A stretch of 64,000 nt of DNA from Micromonospora haikouensis (GCF_900091595.1 NZ_FMCW01000003.1:196375-260374); one strand, 5' to 3'; positions 21,079 through 30,296 are shown, numbered from the stretch's first letter. Notes: generated by a model not told the origin, from the sequence alone. A program made the numbers and translations.

Positions 21079-21993
21079 ATGACGGAGACACAGGCGAAGT
21101 CGGGGAACAAGGGGACCTCGGCCAACCCGGTCGACGAGGAGGCCGCCGCGAAGGGCGGCGCACCAGCGACCGGCCGCGCGGCCGTGGGCCGGGCAACCGT
21201 CCCCGCCGACGCGCCTGCCCCGAAGTTCACCCGGGCGCCCGGGATGGCGCCGCCGCCGGACTCCCCCGGCGACGATTCGGGGGCGAGCGACAAGACCGAG
21301 ACATCCGGCATCGACGCGCCCACCTCCGCGGCGGCTCCGGCCGCGGCGGCGGGCAGTGCGGCCCGTCCGGCGACGACCCAGCCGATCAGGACCGGCGGCG
21401 GGCAGTCGGCGGCCGGCAGCAGCGCCGTCACAGGCACCCTGCCGCGCATCGGGGGTGGCACCGCCACGAAGCCGCAGCCGGACGGTGCCCGTCCGGCCGG
21501 TGTCGGCCGTCCCGCCAGTGGCGGCGGGCTGCCGCCGGGGGTGGCCGGTGCGGCGGCCGTCGGGGCGGCCCGCGTGGGTGACGCGGTGCGCTCGGCGCGT
21601 ACCTCGGTCAGCTCGGCCGCGTCGCGCGGGCCCCGCCGGGCCCGGCTGAACCTCAAGCGGATCGACCCGTGGTCCGTGATGAAGTTCGCGTTCGCGGTCT
21701 CCGTCGTGCTCTTCATCGTGGTGGTCGTGGCCACGTCGGTGCTCTACCTGGCGCTGGACGCGATGGGTGTGTTCCAGAGCGTCAACGACAGCCTGACCGA
21801 CCTGGTGGCCGCCGGCGGGCAGAGCAGCAGCACCTTCCAGATCACCGCCAAGGGTGTGATCCTGAGTTCCGCCCTGATCGGCCTGGTCAACGTCGTCCTG
21901 TTCACCGCGCTGGCGACTCTCGGCGCGTTCGTCTACAACGTCTGCGCCGACCTGGTCGGCGGGATCGAGCTGACGCTCGCCGAGCGGGACTGA
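21079..21993 (+). CDS. DUF3566 membrane protein
   Basis: The 304-residue protein has a long Ala/Gly/Pro/Ser-rich N-terminus (about 1-190), predicted cytoplasmic and disordered. A C-terminal DUF3566 domain follows with two membrane helices (about 205-230 and 255-285), ending in a charged tail. The family is nearly universal next to gyrA in actinobacteria (the Mycobacterium tuberculosis Rv0007 position). Its role is not established, although membrane and division functions have been proposed. The ATG lies 3 bases after the gyrA stop, so it is translated from the gyr transcript. A hairpin terminator follows. Confidence 0.9.
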   Translation: MTETQAKSGNKGTSANPVDEEAAAKGGAPATGRAAVGRATVPADAPAPKFTRAPGMAPPPDSPGDDSGASDKTETSGIDAPTSAAAPAAAAGSAARPATTQPIRTGGGQSAAGSSAVTGTLPRIGGGTATKPQPDGARPAGVGRPASGGGLPPGVAGAAAVGAARVGDAVRSARTSVSSAASRGPRRARLNLKRIDPWSVMKFAFAVSVVLFIVVVVATSVLYLALDAMGVFQSVNDSLTDLVAAGGQSSSTFQITAKGVILSSALIGLVNVVLFTALATLGAFVYNVCADLVGGIELTLAERD

Positions 21994-22001
21994 CCGCGTC
22001 C

Positions 22002-22041
22002 GACGCCGGGGCGGGCCGCGTAAAGCGGTCGCCCCGGCGTC
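22002..22041 (+). terminator. Terminator after the gyrBA-DUF3566 operon
   Basis: Eleven-base arms GACGCCGGGGC (22002-22012) and GCCCCGGCGTC (22031-22041) surround an 18-base loop that holds a small inner CCGC/GCGG hairpin. It lies 9 bases after the DUF3566 stop. Confidence 0.65.
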
Positions 22042-22100
22042 GTGCGTCCGGGTAGTTTCGGGGGGTACGGCGGGGCGCTCGGCGCTCGGCGGCCCCCGAT

Positions 22101-22130
22101 TTGGGGCGCGGCGGGCGGATGCGTTAACCT
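22101..22130 (+). promoter_or_regulatory. Candidate tRNA-Ile promoter
   Basis: TTGGGG (22101-22106), 18 bases, then TAACCT (22125-22130), ending 15 bases before the tRNA-Ile 5' end. Position and spacing fit a stable-RNA promoter. Confidence 0.5.
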
Positions 22131-22145
22131 TGGCCGTCGCCACGC

Positions 22146-22219
22146 GGGGCTATAGCTCAGTCGGTTAGAGCGCAGAGCTGATAACTCTGAGGTCGCTGGT
22201 TCGATTCCAGCTAGCCCCA
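22146..22219 (+). tRNA. tRNA-Ile (anticodon GAU)
   Basis: A complete 74-base cloverleaf. The acceptor stem pairs GGGGCTA with TAGCCCC, and the discriminator is A. The D arm is GCTCAGTCGGTTAGAGC, the anticodon stem is CAGAG/CTCTG around CTGATAA (GAU), and the T arm is CTGGTTCGATTCCAG. The CCA end is not encoded. It is a standard neighbour of gyrA in actinobacteria. Confidence 0.97.
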
Positions 22220-22262
22220 CCGCACATCGTTCCGACGGCTGTCGAGCGCAAGGGGTCGCCCC

Positions 22263-22391
22263 ATGTTCAAGAAGCTTCTGATTCTGGCCGGCGTCCTCGG
22301 TGTGGCTGCCCTGGTCGCTCGTAAGGTCAAGGCCTCCAACGACGAGCGGGCCCTGTGGCACGAGGCGACCACCGCGCCCGACCTGCGCTGA
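22263..22391 (+). CDS. DLW-39 family mini-protein
   Basis: This 42-residue protein lies between the two tRNA genes. It reads MFKKLLILAGVLGVAALVAR as a single N-terminal membrane helix, followed by KVKASNDERALWHEATTAPDLR. This resembles the actinobacterial DLW-39 family (a short helix, then a DLWxEAT-like tail), here with ALW in place of DLW. The family is usually found at this exact spot beside tRNA-Ile and tRNA-Ala. AAGGGG lies about 8 bases before the ATG. The function is unknown. Confidence 0.85.
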   Translation: MFKKLLILAGVLGVAALVARKVKASNDERALWHEATTAPDLR

Positions 22392-22434
22392 CCGTCACTT
22401 CGACTGCCAGCTCCGGGCGGTTCCGCCCGCCTTC

Positions 22435-22507
22435 GGGGCCCTAGCTCAACTGGCAGAGCACTGCCTTTGCAAGGCAGGGGTTAGGGGTTCGAGTCCCCTG
22501 GGCTCCA
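22435..22507 (+). tRNA. tRNA-Ala (anticodon UGC)
   Basis: A 73-base cloverleaf. The acceptor stem pairs GGGGCCC with GGGCTCC (one G-U pair), and the discriminator is A. The anticodon stem CTGCC/GGCAG encloses TTTGCAA (UGC), and the T arm is AGGGGTTCGAGTCCCCT. CCA is not encoded. An open frame begins 20 bases downstream. Confidence 0.97.
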
Positions 22508-22526
22508 CTCAAAGTCGTGCAGCGTT

Positions 22527-23762
22527 GTGGCCGCCGTGACTGCTCACCGGCCCGAGGTTCGCAGGCTTGACCTCAACGCACGTTCAACTGTGATGGTTCG
22601 TCACATGAGCGAACGGGCAGACGATCTCCAGCGGGCCGGACAGCAGCTTTCCTCCCTCGTCGACGCGGCTACGGTCGTGGGGTTGGGCACCTCCACCCGC
22701 GCGGCGCACGAACTCTTCGGCCTTGTCGAACACACGACCCGCGCCCTGATCCGTCGCGGGTTCCGGGTCGTCGCGGTGCTCGACAACCAGCGGGTCGGCG
22801 AGTTGTACGACGAGTTCGTCCGGGGCGCGGACATCGATCTCGACGGGGTGCTCGGCCAGGCGTGGGGCCCGTGGCGGACGACCGAGATGCGCGCGGCGCT
22901 CGGCTGGCTGCGCCGGCACAACCAGCGGCGGACGGATCCGGTGCGGGTCATCGCTGTCGGCGGGTCGCGGGTGCTGCCCGCCGACTACCACCGCGCCGTG
23001 GAGCTGCTTGCCCGGCTGGACGTGCCGACGGCAAGGCGGGTGGGGGAGCTGTTCGACGTCATCCGTACCGCCCACGACAGTGGCGAACACGTCCAACGTG
23101 CACACGGCACCCACCCGGGTACGCCGTTCGTCGACCTCGCCCGAACCGCCCGCGATCTGGTTCTCGCACTCGACGGCGGCCCCGATCGCGACGAGGTGCT
23201 GCTGATGCTCGACGCGATCGTGGAACACCACGCCAACGCCATCGGTGTGGGGCACGACGTGGCCCGGGAGGAGCGTTCCGCCGCCGATCGGCTCCTGGCG
23301 CATCAGCGTCGGACGGGCGAACGCATCGTCCTCTGGGAGGGCAGCGCGCACGTCGCCGCACACCGAGGGGTGATGCTGGGCGCTCATCTTCGGGCTGCCC
23401 TCGCCGACAGGTACGCCGCCGTCCATCTCACGTTCGGCCGGGGGCGGATCCCGGGGATGGACCTGCCCGAGCCGAGCCCGAACTCGCTGGAAGGGGCGCT
23501 GCTGGCCCGTGGTGCGGGCGGCGTGCGGATCGTGGACCTGCGTTCGCCGGCTGCCACCGAGGTCGCGCCGCTGCTCGATCGACCTGCGCGGACCCGGGTG
23601 GTCTCTGGCGTGTACGACCCTGGGCAGGACGAGAGGCACTACCTCGACCTGCCCTCGCCCCGCGACAGTTTCGACGTCGTTGCGGTCGTCCCCACGATCA
23701 GCGCGGTTCGTCCACTTTCGGCAGCCACGGAGCGCGACGTGCCCGGTCGTCGGAACGAATGA
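22527..23762 (+). CDS. Erythromycin-esterase-like family protein (divergent)
   Basis: The protein (up to 411 residues) shows the family outline. It has an N-terminal VVGLGTSTRAAHELF, then FRVVAVLDNQRVGELYDEFV, then WRTTEMRAALGWLRRHNQ. These are followed by ERSAADRLLAHQRRTGERIVLWEGSAHVA, split as ERSAADRLL and IVLWEGSAHVA, and then HLTFGRGRI. The usual catalytic GExxHG box is altered to GTSTRAA, so Glu and His are missing there and esterase activity is doubtful. The true start may be the ATG at 22593 or 22605, since no clear ribosome-binding site precedes the GTG at 22527. It directly abuts tRNA-Ala, a position favoured by integrated DNA. I infer an enzyme-like, possibly non-hydrolytic protein. 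Confidence 0.72.
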   Translation: MAAVTAHRPEVRRLDLNARSTVMVRHMSERADDLQRAGQQLSSLVDAATVVGLGTSTRAAHELFGLVEHTTRALIRRGFRVVAVLDNQRVGELYDEFVRGADIDLDGVLGQAWGPWRTTEMRAALGWLRRHNQRRTDPVRVIAVGGSRVLPADYHRAVELLARLDVPTARRVGELFDVIRTAHDSGEHVQRAHGTHPGTPFVDLARTARDLVLALDGGPDRDEVLLMLDAIVEHHANAIGVGHDVAREERSAADRLLAHQRRTGERIVLWEGSAHVAAHRGVMLGAHLRAALADRYAAVHLTFGRGRIPGMDLPEPSPNSLEGALLARGAGGVRIVDLRSPAATEVAPLLDRPARTRVVSGVYDPGQDERHYLDLPSPRDSFDVVAVVPTISAVRPLSAATERDVPGRRNE

Positions 23763-23771
23763 CGGTGCTGG

Positions 23772-24539
23772 TCAGCCGACCGGGGCGCTGACTCCGGCGT
23801 CGCGGAGCAGCGCGAGCAGGCCGTGGCCGTCCTCGACCACGGCGTCCGGGGCGAGCGCGGGCAGGCGCTCCTCGCGGTCGGTGCGCGGTGAGCGCATCAG
23901 CACCGCCGCCCCGGCTCCGGCGCGGCGGGCGCAGGCGACGTCGCGGTGCCGGCTGTCGCCGACGAACCAGCAGTCGGCGACCGGCACGCCGAGCGCCTGG
24001 GCGGCGAGCCGGGCCAGCTCAGGGTTCGGCTTACGCACGCCCGCCTCGTCGCTGTAGAGCTGCGCGGTGAACAGTGTGCCGAGGCCGGCGGCGGCCAGGA
24101 AGTCGCGTGGGGCGGCACCGCAGGTGGTGTTGCTGACGACCGCGAGCGGGAGGCCGGCGCGGGTGGCGGTGGCGAGGGCGTCGGGGATGCCGGGGCGCAC
24201 GGCCCACTGCTGGTGCCAGGTCCACGCGTACGCCAGCGGGGTTGCCTCCCGGTCGACGGCGGCCCGGGCCGGGGCCGGCCAGCCGCCGGTGACGAACCTG
24301 GCCCACACCTGCCGGTGGCCCAGCTCGACGGGGTGCTCCCCGGCGCTCTCCTCGTCCCGCCACCGCCCGTACGCGTGGGCGCCGGCCGTCAGGTCGCGGG
24401 CGATCTGCTCGGCGGGGACCGCGCCGTCGACGAGCCGGAACAGCTGTTGCACCAGCTCGGGCGGGTTCGGTGGCTGCGGTGGCGCGTCCGCGAGGACCCC
24501 GCCGAAGTCGAGCAGGAGCGCACGCGGTGTCCGGAGCAT
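23772..24539 (-). CDS. HAD-superfamily hydrolase
   Basis: The 255-residue protein has the haloacid-dehalogenase phosphatase motifs. Motif I is LLLDFGGVLAD near 8-18, where the second Asp of DxD is Gly. Motif II is the SNTTCG region (VVSNTT), and the motif III lysine is in RKPNPELARLAAQALG. Motif IV is WFVGDSRHRDVACARRAGA. With Gly at the acid/base position it may be dehalogenase-like or an altered phosphatase. GGGAGG precedes the ATG. It is convergent with the esterase-like gene (9 bases between stops) and divergent from tsaC. The substrate is not predictable. Confidence 0.85.
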   Translation of the reverse strand: MLRTPRALLLDFGGVLADAPPQPPNPPELVQQLFRLVDGAVPAEQIARDLTAGAHAYGRWRDEESAGEHPVELGHRQVWARFVTGGWPAPARAAVDREATPLAYAWTWHQQWAVRPGIPDALATATRAGLPLAVVSNTTCGAAPRDFLAAAGLGTLFTAQLYSDEAGVRKPNPELARLAAQALGVPVADCWFVGDSRHRDVACARRAGAGAAVLMRSPRTDREERLPALAPDAVVEDGHGLLALLRDAGVSAPVG

Positions 24540-24618
24540 GCCCGCATCCTCCCGTACCGGTGGGGAGAGGAGAAGGGGCGAGCCGGTGCGCCCGGGACGG
24601 GCAGGTTAGCGTCGGGGG

Positions 24619-25608
24619 GTGAGCACCGGATCTCCGCGCGTCCTGCCCGTCGAGAGCGGCATCGCCGAGGCTGCCTCGGTCCTGCGGGCCGGGGGGCTGG
24701 TGGCGTTCCCCACCGAGACCGTCTACGGGCTGGGCGCGAACGCCCTCGACGCCCGCGCGGCGGCCCGGATCTTCGAGGCGAAGCAGCGGCCGAGCTTCGA
24801 CCCGCTGATCACCCACCTCGCCGACGCGGCCGACCTGGCCGGGCTGGTGGGGCCCGTGCCCGAGGCGGTGGCGGCGCTGGCCGAGCGGTTCTGGCCGGGG
24901 CCGCTGACGCTGATCGTGGACCGTCCCGCCGCCATCCCGCCGATCGTCACCTCGGGGCTGGAGACGATGGCCGTGCGGGTGCCGGACGAGGCGTCCGCGC
25001 GGGCGCTGATCGCGGCGGCGGGGGTGCCGGTGGCCGCGCCGAGCGCCAACCGGTTCGGGCAGCTCAGCCCCACCCGGGCCGAGCACGTGGTGGCGGGGCT
25101 GGGCGGCGCGGTCGACGTGGTGCTCGACGGCGGGCCGACCCGCTGCGGCATCGAGTCGACCATCGTGGACGCCCGGGGCGGGCGGCCGGTGGTGCTGCGG
25201 CTCGGCGCGCTGCCGGTGGAGACCCTGGTCGAGGCGGTGGGCCCGGTGACCGTACGCCCGGGCAGTTCCGGCCAGCCGGTGGCACCCGGGACGCTGGCCG
25301 CGCACTACGCCCCGCGTACCCCGTTGCGGGTGGCAGGTGGGGCGGAGACGACGGCCGGCGACGGCACCCGGCGGGGCCTGCTGGCCTTCCGGGAACGACC
25401 GGCGGGCGGCGACTGGGCCGCGGTCGAGGTGCTGTCGCCCGGGGGTGACCTGACGGTGGCGGCGGCCCGGCTCTTCGACGCGCTGCATCGACTCGACGCG
25501 GCCGGGGTCACGGAGATCGTCGCGGAGCGGGTGCCGGACGTCGGGGTGGGGCGGGCGGTCAACGACCGGCTGGGCCGGGCGGCGGCGACCTGGCGGTCGG
25601 ACGCCTGA
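24619..25608 (+). CDS. L-threonylcarbamoyladenylate synthase (TsaC/Sua5)
   Basis: It makes threonylcarbamoyl-AMP from Thr, bicarbonate and ATP for the universal t6A37 tRNA modification. The 329 residues include the YrdC domain (about 12-205; FPTETVYGLGANALD, KQRPSFDPLI, FWPGPLTLI, APSANRFGQLSPT). The linker PGTLAAHYAPRTPLRV and a C-terminal Sua5 domain follow, making this the long Sua5 type. The GTG start has no ribosome-binding site. TAGCGT at 24607-24612 ends six bases before it, suggesting a leaderless transcript. Confidence 0.94.
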   Translation: MSTGSPRVLPVESGIAEAASVLRAGGLVAFPTETVYGLGANALDARAAARIFEAKQRPSFDPLITHLADAADLAGLVGPVPEAVAALAERFWPGPLTLIVDRPAAIPPIVTSGLETMAVRVPDEASARALIAAAGVPVAAPSANRFGQLSPTRAEHVVAGLGGAVDVVLDGGPTRCGIESTIVDARGGRPVVLRLGALPVETLVEAVGPVTVRPGSSGQPVAPGTLAAHYAPRTPLRVAGGAETTAGDGTRRGLLAFRERPAGGDWAAVEVLSPGGDLTVAAARLFDALHRLDAAGVTEIVAERVPDVGVGRAVNDRLGRAAATWRSDA

Positions 25609-25679
25609 CGCGGGCGGTCCGGCCCCGGCCCCGGCCCCGCCCGCCCCCGCCCGCCCAGCCCGGCCGTGCGCGCTGCGGT

Positions 25680-28600
25680 TCAGGTGTGAGAAGGGGACCC
25701 TTCTCTACCGGAGGCGTTAACAAGGGGCCCTTCCTTACCCAGCAGGCGGGTGAGGGTGCCGTTGGCCAGGGTCGCGCCGAGCGCCGATCCCGCCGCGATG
25801 CTCCAGCCGACCGGCCCGAGCGGGGTGCAGCCGAAGAACTGGCTGACCCCCGGCGTCTGCACCACGAGCACCAGCGCCCCGACGGAGGCGGCGGTCGACA
25901 CGAGCACCGTGGGGCTGGTGCCGCCGGCCAGCACGGTCTGCCCGAGCTGGGTGCCGACGAGCGAGGCGAGCGCGACCGTACCGGCCCGCCGTCGTCGCCC
26001 CGTGTAACGGGCGAGCGTCCAGCCCACCGTCGCGCCCAGCGTGGTGGACGCCGCCCGCAGCGCTATCTCCCGGGTCAGCGTCTCGCCGAGCGAGCTGTCC
26101 GGGCCCTCCCGCAGCAGGTGGTCGGCGTGGCCGTCGGCGGGTGGCCGGACGGCGATGGCCAGCGCCGGTGCCAGGTCGGTGAGCAGGTTGACCAGGAGCA
26201 GCTGCCGCCCGTTGAGCGCCGACCGGCCGGTGCTGGCGGCGCTGAGCACGCTGAACGCGATCTCGCCGAGGTTGCCGCCGACGAGGATGCTCAGCGCGTG
26301 TCGGACGGACGACCACATGGCCCGACCCTCGACGAGGGTGGCGATGATGGTCTCCAGCCGGTCGTCGGTGACCACCAGGTCGGCGGCGGCGCGGGCGGCG
26401 GGGGTGCCCCGCTGGCCGAGGGCGATGCCGACGTCGGCGAGTCGGATCGCCGGGGCGTCGTTGGCCCCGTCGCCGGTCATCGCCACGGTCCGCCCGTTGC
26501 GCTGCAACGCCTGGATGATGCGTACCTTGTGGGCCGGGGTGCAGCGGGCCACCACGTCGATGCGGGTCAGCCGTTCGGCGAGCGCGTCGTCGTCGAGGCG
26601 GTCCAGCTCGGTGGCGGTGGCCACCCGCTGCTCGCCGTGGTCGGGGCTGATGGTGGCGGCGATCGCCTCGGCCGTCGCCGGATGGTCCCCGGTGATCATG
26701 ATGGTGTGCACGCCGGCCTGCCGGATCCGGCGCACGGCGGGCGCGGCGGACTCGCGTACCCCGTCGGCGATCGCCAGCAGGCCGACGAAGACGAGGCCCG
26801 TCACGTCGTCGTCGGTCACGGTCTCGGCGGTGACGGGACGCTCGGCGACGGCCAGGACGCGGTGCCCTGCGCCGGCCCGCTCGGCGAGCATCCGGTGCAG
26901 CTCGGCCCGGCCGGCGTCGTCCAGCGGCCGGTCGTGCCCGTCGGCGGTGCGCCGGGCGGCGCAGCGGGGCACCACCGTCTCCGGGGCGCCCTTGACGCTG
27001 AGCAGCAGCCCGCCTCCGGCCCGGCCGACGGTGGCGTGGTAGCCCCGCGACGGCTCGAACGGCAGGCCGCCCGCCGCCTGCCAGCCGTCGGCGCCGGTCC
27101 GCTCGTCGACCCCGGCCGCCGCCGCGCCCCGGCGTACCGCCCGGTCGGTCTGCTGGGGCAGCTCGTCCGGTTCGCCGGCCGGGGTGGCGCGCAGCGCGGC
27201 GGCCAGGGTCCGTCGCAGCGCACCGTCCAGCCCCTCCGGCGCGGCGTACCGGGTGCCGCTGCCGTCGCCGACGCCGGCGAGCAGCAACTTGCCCTCGGTG
27301 AGGGTGCCGGTCTTGTCGAAGCACAGCACGTCGACGCGGCCCAGCGCCTCGATGGTGCGCGGGTTGCGGACCAGCGCGCCGTGCTCGGCCAGCCGCCGGG
27401 CGGCGGCGAGCTGGGCCGCGCTGACCAGGAACGGCAGGCCCTCCGGCACCGACGCCACCGCCAGGTTCGCGGCGGTCGCCGCCGTCTCCGCCAGGGGTAC
27501 GCCGCGCAGCAGCCCCGCCCCGGCCACCGCCACCGCCGACCCGGCGGCCAACGGGACGGCCGACCTGGTGAGCTTGCCGAGCCGGGCCTCCACGCCGCTG
27601 GCCGGGGGCGACTGCCGGGCCAGCGCCAGGCTGCGTCCCGCCTCGGTGTCCGCGCCGGTGGCGACGACGACGGCGGTGCCGTGGCCGGTGGCGATGGTGG
27701 TGCCCTCGTACAGCATGGAGTGGCGGTCGGCGACGGCGGCGGCGACCACCGGGTCGGCGGACTTGCCCACCGGCAGCGACTCGCCGGTCAGCGACGACTC
27801 GTCGGCCTCCAACCCGTCGGTGGCGAGCACCCGGCAGTCCGCCGGTACGGCGTCGCCGGGCCCGAGGACGATCACGTCCCCGCTGACCAGTTCCTCGGCG
27901 GCGACGGTCCGTTCCGTGCCGCCGCGACGGACCAGGGCGGTGACCGCGGAACGGGACAGCAGCTCGGCCAGCGACCGTTCGGTGTTGCGCTGGTGGACGG
28001 CCCCGACCAGCGCGGAGCCGCCGACCACCCCGCCGACGAGGGCCGCGTCGACCAGCGAGCCGAAGCTCGCGGAGAGCACCGCACCGGCGGCGAGTACGGG
28101 GGTGAGCGGGTTGGCCAGCTCGTCGACGAACGCGCGGAGCAGCCCGGACGGGCCCGGCGTGTCCCCGGTGCGGCCGACCAGGCGGCGTTGCGCCTCGGCG
28201 TCGTCGAGCCCGTCGGGGCCGGTGTCGAGCTGGCGCAGCACCGCGTCGGTCGGCATCAGGTGCCACGCCGTCGGGGCCGGCGGCGCGGTGTCCGTCCGGT
28301 CCGGCAGCCGGCCCGCCCGCCACACCCCGTGCAGGAAGGCCAGCGCGGCGGCCCCGTTCACGGCGGCCAGCGTCCGGCCCGGCAGCTGCCGGGGGTCGGC
28401 GGTGAACGCGCCGAGCGCCCCCAGCCCGGTGCCGGCCAGTGACAGCCGGATGTTCTGCGCGGTCATCCGGCGGGCCACCCCCGCCGCCTCGATGATCAGG
28501 GCGGCGACCCGCAGGTCGGTGCCCACCAGCAGGTGCGCCCCCCACGGCGGCAGGTCGTCGGGCCCGGCTACCCCGAGCCCGCAGTCGGACGCCCCCAGTG

Positions 28601-30281
28601 CCGTCCGGTCGGCGGAGAGCAGCAGCACCACCGCGCCGTCGCGCTGCAACTGACGCACGGTGTCGACGGTCCGTGGGCCGCCGGGAAGGACGGCGTCGGC
28701 GAAGGCGTACCGGCCGTCGTCGTTGCCGGCGACCACCAGCCGAAGGCCGGCCTGCCGGGTGGCGGTGGGCAGGGCGTCCACGCCGGGGGCGGGCTCCGGT
28801 TCGACCCGGAGCAGCGCGACGAGGCGGTCCGCCTCGGCGAGGCCGAGCAGCGTGCCGCCGCCGGAGCGCAGCCGCCGGCTGTCGTCGGTGTCGCCCGGGT
28901 CGGTCGCGCCGACGTCGTCCAGCGGGCCGAGCCGCCACCCGTCGGCCTGCTGCACCTGGCCGGGGGCGGCCGGGTCGAACAGCGCGAAGGCGCGGGCGGC
29001 CACCTGCCCGGTGTCCGCCCCGGACAGCGGGGCGAGGTCGGCGAGGACCGCCCGCTGCGAGCCGAGCACGGCGGTGTCCAGCACCACCGTGTCGATCCGG
29101 TCGAGTTCCCGCAGCACGCTGCGGTCCATGGCGATCACGCCGCGCCGGGCGAGCATGCGACCGAGTTGGGCGGCGTACCCCTCACGGCCGCTGCCCGGTG
29201 CCTTGGGCAGGCTGGAGAGCCCGAGCGCGGCGGCCCGCTTGCCCCCGACCACCGGGATCGCCGCCGCGCCGGCCGCCGCGCCGGCCGCCAGCATCCGGGC
29301 GACGAAGCGTTCGGCGGGACCGTCCGGCTTCGGGTTCGGGCGTTGCGCCGTCGGGACCCGGGCGACGGCCCGGTCCGGGTCGCCGGTGAGCCGGGGCTCC
29401 GCCTTCGACCAGGCCGTGAGCTGGGCGCGGGCCTCGCCCCACTGCACGACGCGCTGCGCGCCGTCCAGCACGATCCCGGCCCAGCCGCCGGTGAGGCCCT
29501 GCACGACCGCCTCGGCGAGCGGGAAGAGGATGTCGGCGCGGGGGTCGGCGCGCAGTCCCCGGCCGGCGAGGGCGTGCAGCCTGGGGTGCAGGTCGACGGC
29601 GGTGAGCAGGCCGGACACCTCGCCCGGGACCGGGGTGAACGGCAGGATCCGGGTGGCCGCCGAGATGGTCAGGCCGAGCGCGTCCGAGGCGAGCGCACCG
29701 AGGGTGCGGGGGGTGCGCGGCCCGTCCTCGGGCGGGTGCGGGGGCGGGATCTCCGGGTCGGGCTCGTGGTCGCAGGTGCGTTCGCAGCGGGCGATCGTGG
29801 TGATGAGGTCGCGCAGTTTCGGTTCCGGTTCCTCGACGGCCACGACCACGCGGCCGGAGGCGGCGTTCACCCGGGCCCAGGTCACCCCGGGCAGCCGTTC
29901 CAGCGTGCGTTCCACCTGGCGGGCGAGCCGGTCGCCGCCGTCCTGGCCGACGCCGTGCACCTCGATGTGGTGCCGACCCGGCCGGGACCAGACCCGGCGA
30001 CTGGTCAGGCCGGCCGACCGGGCCAGCCGGGTCGCGGCGACGCCGACGCTGCGGGAGGCGTCGCCCACCAGGTGCGGCACCGTCCGGGACACGTCGCCGA
30101 CCAGGGGCATCGTCACCGACGGCAGGAGGCGGCCGGCGAGCCGGCCCAGCGAGGTCATCGAGCGGTACGGCCGGAGCGCCGCCGGCCGGCTTTCCCCGTG
30201 CCGCCGCAGCTCCCGCCGTACGCCATCTCGCCTCCCACGCTCGGTCCCGGCGGGCTGACTTCCCGCCCGCTCGGGCGTCAT
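25680..30281 (-). CDS. Large cation-transporting P-type ATPase (CtpI/CtpH-like)
   Basis: The 1533-residue membrane ATPase matches the oversize actinobacterial Ctp class. An N-terminal region has a heavy-metal-domain-like segment (about 107-170) and a degenerate first half (about 230-720) with weak helices. The catalytic half then carries TGES near 829, phosphorylation motif DKTGTLTEG with Asp-989, and GDGANDAPAIRLADVG near 1270. C-terminal helices follow. The transported ion is unknown. The last roughly 18 residues (GPLVNASGREGSPSH region) are encoded by a copy of an interspersed repeat, so the C-terminus was probably altered by its insertion. AAGGGGG precedes the ATG. Confidence 0.93.
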   Translation of the reverse strand: MTPERAGSQPAGTERGRRDGVRRELRRHGESRPAALRPYRSMTSLGRLAGRLLPSVTMPLVGDVSRTVPHLVGDASRSVGVAATRLARSAGLTSRRVWSRPGRHHIEVHGVGQDGGDRLARQVERTLERLPGVTWARVNAASGRVVVAVEEPEPKLRDLITTIARCERTCDHEPDPEIPPPHPPEDGPRTPRTLGALASDALGLTISAATRILPFTPVPGEVSGLLTAVDLHPRLHALAGRGLRADPRADILFPLAEAVVQGLTGGWAGIVLDGAQRVVQWGEARAQLTAWSKAEPRLTGDPDRAVARVPTAQRPNPKPDGPAERFVARMLAAGAAAGAAAIPVVGGKRAAALGLSSLPKAPGSGREGYAAQLGRMLARRGVIAMDRSVLRELDRIDTVVLDTAVLGSQRAVLADLAPLSGADTGQVAARAFALFDPAAPGQVQQADGWRLGPLDDVGATDPGDTDDSRRLRSGGGTLLGLAEADRLVALLRVEPEPAPGVDALPTATRQAGLRLVVAGNDDGRYAFADAVLPGGPRTVDTVRQLQRDGAVVLLLSADRTALGASDCGLGVAGPDDLPPWGAHLLVGTDLRVAALIIEAAGVARRMTAQNIRLSLAGTGLGALGAFTADPRQLPGRTLAAVNGAAALAFLHGVWRAGRLPDRTDTAPPAPTAWHLMPTDAVLRQLDTGPDGLDDAEAQRRLVGRTGDTPGPSGLLRAFVDELANPLTPVLAAGAVLSASFGSLVDAALVGGVVGGSALVGAVHQRNTERSLAELLSRSAVTALVRRGGTERTVAAEELVSGDVIVLGPGDAVPADCRVLATDGLEADESSLTGESLPVGKSADPVVAAAVADRHSMLYEGTTIATGHGTAVVVATGADTEAGRSLALARQSPPASGVEARLGKLTRSAVPLAAGSAVAVAGAGLLRGVPLAETAATAANLAVASVPEGLPFLVSAAQLAAARRLAEHGALVRNPRTIEALGRVDVLCFDKTGTLTEGKLLLAGVGDGSGTRYAAPEGLDGALRRTLAAALRATPAGEPDELPQQTDRAVRRGAAAAGVDERTGADGWQAAGGLPFEPSRGYHATVGRAGGGLLLSVKGAPETVVPRCAARRTADGHDRPLDDAGRAELHRMLAERAGAGHRVLAVAERPVTAETVTDDDVTGLVFVGLLAIADGVRESAAPAVRRIRQAGVHTIMITGDHPATAEAIAATISPDHGEQRVATATELDRLDDDALAERLTRIDVVARCTPAHKVRIIQALQRNGRTVAMTGDGANDAPAIRLADVGIALGQRGTPAARAAADLVVTDDRLETIIATLVEGRAMWSSVRHALSILVGGNLGEIAFSVLSAASTGRSALNGRQLLLVNLLTDLAPALAIAVRPPADGHADHLLREGPDSSLGETLTREIALRAASTTLGATVGWTLARYTGRRRRAGTVALASLVGTQLGQTVLAGGTSPTVLVSTAASVGALVLVVQTPGVSQFFGCTPLGPVGWSIAAGSALGATLANGTLTRLLGKEGPLVNASGREGSPSHT
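25685..25738 (+). repeat. Interspersed twin-GGGGCCC repeat, copy A
   Basis: The unit has two near-palindromic boxes (AAGGGGACCCTTCT and CAAGGGGCCCTTCC) separated by CTACCGGAGGCGTTAA. It lies between the convergent tsaC and P-type ATPase genes and overlaps the last codons of the ATPase. Related copies are at 34691, 37141 and, inverted, 55406. Confidence 0.85.
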
Positions 30282-30296
30282 GCCCCCTTCGTCCGG

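Noticed and set aside
18106..22143. 1345-codon open frame on the minus strand across gyrA
   Set aside because: It is antisense to gyrA. The translation is rich in Arg, Asp, Val, Leu and His without any family motif, and such long shadows are expected at this GC content.
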